From Ignavibacteria bacterium (GTDB taxonomy: Bacteria; Bacteroidota; Ignavibacteria; Tepidaquicellales; OLB5): a stretch of 19,215 bases of DNA. The notes beneath the pieces were generated by a model. It was not told the origin of the DNA. It searched no databases and saw only the letters and a list, made by a program, of their open reading frames with translations. Position 1 is the stretch's first letter; each line of letters opens with the position of its first letter. Shown one piece after another: positions 15,133 to 19,215 of the stretch. The stretch lies in the NCBI GenBank assembly GCA_027492415.1, contig JAPUEV010000203.1:1-19215 (forward strand), in the 5' to 3' direction. A program made the translations under genes and the position numbers.

Positions 15133-16410
15133 TTATTTTGTTACAGTTTTTTCAAGCCAGTCCATTGTAACCGATTTAGGCCTTGTAATAGGCTCGCCCA
15201 TTGCGCGGCTTAATATCAGCTGAGAGCATATCCCAAGCGCCCTTGATACGCTGAATATTACAGTGTAATATTCAAATTCCTTTATACCGTAGTGGTATAA
15301 AAGCGCGCCTGTTGCAGCATCAACGTTTGGCCACGGATCTTTTGCCTTACCCTGCTCAATTAACAGATCGGGTACAATATTGAACAGCTTTTCAACCATT
15401 ACAAACCTGTCATCATTTGGAATAACTTTTTTGCCCCACTCAACCGAAGCTGTAAAGCGCGGGTCAGTTACTCTTAATACTGCATGTCCGTAACCCGGTA
15501 TAACAAGCCCTTTATCAAGTCTTTCTTTTGCGAATGCTTTAAGCTCTTCATCACTTGGCACCTTGCCGAATTTCTCGAGTGTTTCAAGAACGAACTTCAG
15601 GCATTCCTGGTTTGCAAGCCCGTGCAGCGGACCCGCAAGGCCGTTCAATCCTGCTGCAAGTGAATAATATACATCACTTAAAGCTGAACCAACCACGTGT
15701 GAAGTGAATGCGCTTACGTTGCCGCTTTCATGATCACAATGAACCACCATATACATTCTCATCAGCTTGTACCATTCATCCATATTGCCTTCAACACCAA
15801 GCATGTATGCGTAGTTTGCGCCCCAGTCAAGATCTTTCTTAGGCTTTATGATATCGCCTTTTCCGAACCTTGTCCTGTAAATAGCTGATGCGATAACAGG
15901 CATCTTTGCAATAAGGTCAAGTGAATCTTCAAGGGTATATTCCCAGTAAAGATCTTTCTTTAAGCCCTTATCATATTCACGCTTGAACTTTGATTCATAC
16001 CCAAGCGCTGTAACTAAAGCGCTTAGCAAGCTCATAGGATGCGCGTCTTTCGGGAATGCTTTAAGTATATTCCAGATATACTCAGGCACTTCCATTCTTT
16101 CATTTATTTCGCGCTGCAGGTCCTTTGATTCTTCTTCTGTTGGCAATGAACCTGTGAGCATTAACCATAATACATCTTCAGGAAGCTTATCGGTAAGCTC
16201 TAAAATAGGAATTCCGCGGATAACCAGGCCGTAATCCAAACCAACCTCAGATGTATCGCATATTAATGATTTAATTCCGCGCATGCCGCCTAATACCTGC
16301 TCAACCGAAACTTCAGATATAACTTTACTTCCGTAATTCTTTCCCAAATTCCGTACTCGATCTTTCAAATCCGGAACTTGAGAAGCAAGTTTTGCTTTCA
16401 ACAAAGACAT
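15133..16410 (-). CDS. Citrate (Si)-synthase, eukaryote-like type I
   Basis: Condenses acetyl-CoA and oxaloacetate to citrate, the entry step of the TCA cycle. The 425-residue sequence has the catalytic triad: H263 in GPLHGLANQE, H309 in PGYGHAVLRVTDPR, and D364 in NVDAATGALL. The overall style (VRGI/VIRGIPI near 62-69, the HPM at 124-126, MVVHCDHESGNVSAFTSH at 221-238) is that of the mitochondrial/Geobacter-like type, not E. coli GltA. AAGGAG precedes the ATG at a 12-base spacing. It heads a three-gene operon with the L,D-transpeptidase and EthD-like genes, which is an unusual pairing. Confidence 0.95.
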   Translation of the reverse strand: MSLLKAKLASQVPDLKDRVRNLGKNYGSKVISEVSVEQVLGGMRGIKSLICDTSEVGLDYGLVIRGIPILELTDKLPEDVLWLMLTGSLPTEEESKDLQREINERMEVPEYIWNILKAFPKDAHPMSLLSALVTALGYESKFKREYDKGLKKDLYWEYTLEDSLDLIAKMPVIASAIYRTRFGKGDIIKPKKDLDWGANYAYMLGVEGNMDEWYKLMRMYMVVHCDHESGNVSAFTSHVVGSALSDVYYSLAAGLNGLAGPLHGLANQECLKFVLETLEKFGKVPSDEELKAFAKERLDKGLVIPGYGHAVLRVTDPRFTASVEWGKKVIPNDDRFVMVEKLFNIVPDLLIEQGKAKDPWPNVDAATGALLYHYGIKEFEYYTVIFSVSRALGICSQLILSRAMGEPITRPKSVTMDWLEKTVTK

Positions 16411-16679
16411 GTTAACTGTAATACTCCTTTTCTTTAAAAATATATTTTTATGCTAATGTAATATTTCTCTGCAATAAAAAATTTCAACCGGGTGATCTGC
16501 AAAATTATAATATTCTAAAACAGTTATAATAAGTTCAAGGCTATCATATACAGGCAATTACTTGTACAAATACCATGTAATTATATAGTGCAGATTTTAA
16601 AGGCTGAACCGTAAATATATCTGAAAATCAAATAATTTAAAAGGTTAAAAACCCTGTTTTGCAGGTAATTTTTAGATTA
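16411..16679. other. Intergenic region upstream of citrate synthase
   Basis: AT-rich and apparently non-coding. It holds the citrate synthase promoter (candidate at 16458-16487), an 8-bp palindrome TTGTACAA (16562-16569) nested in AATTAC/GTAATT arms (16556-16561, 16577-16582), and little else I can recognise. Confidence 0.5.
16458..16487 (-). promoter_or_regulatory. Candidate sigma-70 promoter of citrate synthase
   Basis: On the minus strand TTGAAA (16487-16482) and TATTAC (16463-16458) are separated by 18 bases, a plausible -35/-10 pair about 50 bases before the ATG at 16410. Pattern match only. Confidence 0.25.
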
Positions 16680-16698
16680 ATGTTTCACGCATGGAAAC

Positions 16699-16728
16699 AA
16701 AAAAGCCTGTCAATTTTTGACAGGCTTT
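16699..16728 (-). terminator. Strong intrinsic terminator after the Lys-rich protein gene
   Basis: On the minus strand a perfect 12-bp stem (16728-16717 with 16713-16702, core AAGCCTGTCAA) with a 3-base loop is followed by a run of six Ts. It ends the transcript of 16817-17065; on the plus strand no U-run follows. Confidence 0.85.
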
Positions 16729-16734
16729 ATGTGA

Positions 16735-16777
16735 GCGGCGGGGGTACTTATCCGCCGCATCCTAGCCACCACAGCTA
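16735..16777 (-). other. Hairpin pair in the 3' untranslated region
   Basis: Read on the minus strand: TAGC-N7-GCTA (16777-16774 with 16766-16763), then GCGGCGG-N10-CCGCCGC (16758-16752 with 16741-16735), then the terminator stem. The GC-rich block contrasts sharply with the AT-rich surroundings. It may be a structured 3' UTR or a small RNA released by processing. The same bases also contain a 32-codon open frame on the plus strand (16680-16778). Confidence 0.4.
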
Positions 16778-16816
16778 ACTTCTTAAATGAAAAACGTTAT
16801 TTTTTGAGTGTTTTTC

Positions 16817-17065
16817 TTATTTTTTGTTGTTTTTGTTATCTTTTGTTGTGTTATTGCCGTTTGTTTTGTTATCTTTTGTTTTATCGTTTGTGGTTGTTTT
16901 TGTGGTTTTTGTTGATTTTTTGTGCTTTTTATGCTTTTTGTGTTTGTGTTTTGTGGTCTGCTCTGTTTTTGATTTCTCTGAAGCAAACATTGAACTGCTT
17001 AAAGGAGCTGCGGCGATCAGGATGGCTGCAAGTAAAATCATCATTGATTTTTTTAAAGCATTCAT
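16817..17065 (-). CDS. Small secreted Lys/Thr/His-rich protein
   Basis: An 82-residue protein with a typical signal peptide (MNALKKSM, then a hydrophobic stretch to about residue 28, with cleavage near MFA-SE) and a disordered mature part of about 54 residues. By my count the mature part has 19 Lys, 13 Thr and 4 His, including KHKHKKHKKHKK. It is A-rich in its coding strand and low in complexity. AAGGAG lies 12 bases before the ATG. It is the first gene after the sensor kinase, 159 bases downstream, with its own candidate promoter in the gap, and ends in a hairpin cluster and terminator. Family unknown; the His/Lys run could bind metal or polyanions such as nucleic acid. Confidence 0.72.
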   Translation of the reverse strand: MNALKKSMMILLAAILIAAAPLSSSMFASEKSKTEQTTKHKHKKHKKHKKSTKTTKTTTNDKTKDNKTNGNNTTKDNKNNKK

Positions 17066-17124
17066 CGTTTTTTAATACTCCTTATTTAGTTTTCAGGGAT
17101 TCTGTTTCCCTTGTTTAATTTCTA

Positions 17125-17142
17125 TGTTACAAAAATATAACA
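17125..17142 (-). promoter_or_regulatory. Dyad over a candidate -7 box
   Basis: TGTTA (17125-17129) and TAACA (17138-17142) flank a minus-strand TATTTTTG (17137-17130), a match to the Bacteroidota TAnnTTTG -7 element, 65 bases before the start of the Lys-rich gene. No -33 element is convincing. An operator overlapping the promoter is a reasonable guess. Confidence 0.3.
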
Positions 17143-17224
17143 CCCGTCTGGAAACCATATGAAAAAGAGATGAAAAAATTTTCATTTCATAATTTTTGTT
17201 GTAAAGGATTATAATCGGGTAAAC

Positions 17225-18724
17225 TTAATGCTCACTCACCGGCAGAAATACCGTGAATGCTGAGCCCTTTTCTTCTTCGCTCTTTACTTCTATACTGCCG
17301 CCATGCGCTTCTATTACTGCTTTAACTATTGAAAGCCCCAAACCCAGGCTGTAGCTCTCTCCCCGTGTACGGGATGAATCAGCACGGTAAAACCTTTCAA
17401 AAATATTCTTCAATGATTCCTCGCCTATCCCTATACCTTCATCTTTAATGGTGACAAATGCAAAACCTTCTTTTTTTGTCCTGCCTGTAAAGCATAATAT
17501 CTCGCTGTTATCGTTTGAGTATTTTATCGCATTATCAAACAGGTTCAAAAATACATTCAAAAGCTTCCTGTTATCACCCGTTATATATATGCTCTCCGGG
17601 TTATCTTCTTCAAGCTTAAGAACCAGCTTAATGTTCTTGCGTTCTGCAAGTATCTGGCTTTTTGTCAGTGATTCAATTACAATATCTGCAAGATTTATCT
17701 TTTCTTTCTGTATCGATATTTTATTATTCTCATACTGGCTTAATGTCAATAAGCCCTCAACAATATTCTGAAGCCTCTTCACCTCTTCAAGATTATCCTT
17801 CAGGATATCTTCATATTCTGTATTATCACGCTGCTTCTTTAGCGCTACTTCAATTTCACCTCTTATGATCGTAAGAGGCGTTCTTAGCTCATGCGATGCG
17901 TCGCTTGTGAACTGTTTCAGCGTTTTAAATGATTCCTCAAGGCGCTCTATCATACTGTTCAGAGTTTCTGCAAGATGAGATATCTCGTCATCCGCATCGC
18001 TTACCTTCAGCCGTGAATGAAGCTTTTCCGCTGTGATAGTATTAGCCTTGCTCACAAGCTCACCAACCGGCGCGTATGCCCGCTTTGAAAATACCCAGCC
18101 AACAAGCGAGGCAAGCAGCAGTGTGACGGGAATCGCAATAAATATTATCAGCCTTAAATTGCTCAGCATTGTTTCAACACTGCTAAGCGGCGCTATAAGC
18201 ACAACCACATATTTATGCTGGTGATGAGTTGCCGGAAAGTATATCATCCTTGTGCCGTGGTTATCCCACAATCCGCCGGGTGCCTCGCTGTAAACGGTTG
18301 CGGTTTCACGCCTGCCGTTTAAAGCCGAAAGCAACAGCTCTCTTGATACAGGCATGGTAATATCATTAAGCTGGGTTGACTGCATCACTATTGTTTCCGT
18401 CGAATTATATACCTGTGTGTAGCCGTAGAATGCCGATAGTCCGGGGTTGTTGAACTCCTTAACCTCGTTCAGTATATCCTGGTTAATTCCGTTCTCCCTT
18501 ATCGTTTCTGAAATTGATGATGCAAGCACTGTCATCACAATATCAAAATCATCCCTGCTCTGCTTTGCAAATACATTGTAAAGCACAAAGCTGAAAATAA
18601 TAAGCGTAATACCGAATATAGTTATGAATGAAAGAGTAAGCTTGCCCCTTATGGTTTTAAATATACGCTTAAAGGAATTTGCTTTGATTGGTTTAAGTCC
18701 TGTTTCCGGTTTTTCTGGGTTCAT
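17225..18724 (-). CDS. CusS-like sensor histidine kinase
   Basis: A 499-residue membrane sensor kinase. It has TM1 at about 30-52, a periplasmic sensor (about 54-190), TM2 at about 191-212, HAMP to about 265, a HisKA dimerisation domain with phospho-acceptor H278 in FTSDASHELRTPL, and an HATPase_c domain with N394/N398 (LFDNAIKY), DEGIGI (428-433), FERFYR (442-447) and GLGLS (461-465). The layout matches heavy-metal-type kinases such as CusS. The periplasmic domain contains THHQH (166-170), a possible metal-binding spot, though no metal is proven. It overlaps the response-regulator gene by 4 bases (ATGA), so the pair is co-translated. Confidence 0.92.
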   Translation of the reverse strand: MNPEKPETGLKPIKANSFKRIFKTIRGKLTLSFITIFGITLIIFSFVLYNVFAKQSRDDFDIVMTVLASSISETIRENGINQDILNEVKEFNNPGLSAFYGYTQVYNSTETIVMQSTQLNDITMPVSRELLLSALNGRRETATVYSEAPGGLWDNHGTRMIYFPATHHQHKYVVVLIAPLSSVETMLSNLRLIIFIAIPVTLLLASLVGWVFSKRAYAPVGELVSKANTITAEKLHSRLKVSDADDEISHLAETLNSMIERLEESFKTLKQFTSDASHELRTPLTIIRGEIEVALKKQRDNTEYEDILKDNLEEVKRLQNIVEGLLTLSQYENNKISIQKEKINLADIVIESLTKSQILAERKNIKLVLKLEEDNPESIYITGDNRKLLNVFLNLFDNAIKYSNDNSEILCFTGRTKKEGFAFVTIKDEGIGIGEESLKNIFERFYRADSSRTRGESYSLGLGLSIVKAVIEAHGGSIEVKSEEEKGSAFTVFLPVSEH

Positions 18725-19215
18725 TTTTCTTCACGCATTACGTACCCTACTCCAACAATAGTGTGTATAAGCTGTGGTGAAAAATCCTTATCAATTTTTT
18801 TTCGAAGCATTTTTATGTATGAATCAACAACGTTGCTGCCTGTATCAAAATCAATTCCCCATACATGTTCAGATATCTGTGTCCTTGTCATAACCTTCCT
18901 TTTATTCCTCAGCAGGTATTCAAGCAGCGCGAATTCTTTTTGTGTAAGCTGCACTTCCTTATCCGCGCGTTTCACTTTCCTTTCAAGCAGCTCAAGCTCA
19001 AGATCAGCAAGCTTTAGCATTGTTGCCTCTCCGCCCCCGCCGCGCCTTATCAGGGCACGTATCCTTGCCAGGAATTCATCAAATGCAAATGGCTTGGTAA
19101 GGTAATCATCTGCGCCAAGGTCGAGTCCTTTGACCTTATCTTCTGTCTCACCAAGCGATGTAAGCATTAATATCGGCGTTTTTAAACCGTTCAACCGTAT
19201 GTTTTTTCATGTAGT
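18721..19215 (-). CDS. OmpR-family response regulator, C-terminal part (edge)
   Basis: The visible part has the second half of a receiver domain (LKTPILMLTSLGETEDKVKG, then GADDYLTKPF with the conserved Lys) and a winged-helix OmpR/PhoB DNA-binding domain (about the last 95 residues, ending VGVGYVMREEK). It would be phosphorylated by the adjacent kinase. The phospho-acceptor Asp region lies beyond the window. Reading upstream of the first in-window start (TTG 19194) the frame shows KNIR, the expected receiver sequence, then an in-frame TGA at 19207-19209 next to a six-A run. So the window either holds a frameshift or sequence error at its edge, or the gene is broken. Confidence 0.85.

Noticed and set aside
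16562..16569. TTGTACAA palindrome as a regulator site
   Set aside because: An 8-bp palindrome in AT-rich DNA is expected by chance, it is 150 bases from the citrate synthase start, and no second copy is seen.
16804..17118. Cys/Leu/Phe-rich plus-strand frame and a second minus-strand frame over the Lys-rich gene
   Set aside because: Both come from the low-complexity A-rich coding strand of 16817-17065, which has a signal peptide and a ribosome site; the alternatives have neither.

Overview
The window looks like chromosome from a low-GC bacterium of the Bacteroidota/Ignavibacteriota side of the FCB group. This is an inference from gene content: a porin-family outer-membrane beta-barrel with its lipoprotein partner, a DUF3098-like membrane protein, a TonB / phosphate-binding-like lipoprotein / TPR gene run, a eukaryote-type citrate synthase, and a 477-residue helical protein of a type I associate with this group. 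Several starts have good Shine-Dalgarno sequences (13482, 16410, 17065, 7205); others have none and some use TTG. I see no rRNA, tRNA, CRISPR array or transposase.

Layout: (1) 1-939, plus strand: the likely 3' end of a gene, a hairpin-rich spacer, then two small overlapping genes (a DUF5674-like protein and a helical partner) that abut the next gene tail to tail. (2) 940-6482, minus strand: inorganic pyrophosphatase; a tightly overlapped trio (4-TM protein, 107-aa protein, PhnP-like metallo-hydrolase); and a run of the 477-aa protein, an SRPBCC protein and a triple zinc-ribbon protein. (3) 6483-7822, plus strand: a leader with two long interleaved inverted repeats, then a lipoprotein and an outer-membrane beta-barrel gene, closed by a terminator and a bidirectional terminator. 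(4) 7962-13482, minus strand: TonB, small membrane protein, phosphate-binding-like lipoprotein, TPR protein, M20 peptidase, DUF3098-like protein. (5) 13658-16410, minus strand: citrate synthase, L,D-transpeptidase, EthD-like protein, with a terminator just after the last stop. (6) 16680-19215, minus strand: an OmpR-type response regulator (cut by the window end) overlapping a CusS-like sensor kinase, then a small secreted Lys/Thr/His-rich protein whose transcript ends in a hairpin cluster and a strong intrinsic terminator.

Most genes are cell-envelope or core-metabolism functions. The TonB run resembles a Bacteroidota TonB-PstS-TPR cluster but has no exbB/exbD beside it. The regulator/kinase pair plausibly controls the Lys/His-rich secreted protein next to it. 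The least explained signals are the interleaved repeats at 6632-6747, the hairpin pair at 77-186, the structured 3' region at 16702-16777, and the two-gene cassette at 261-939. No obvious large new system is visible; these are the places to look.
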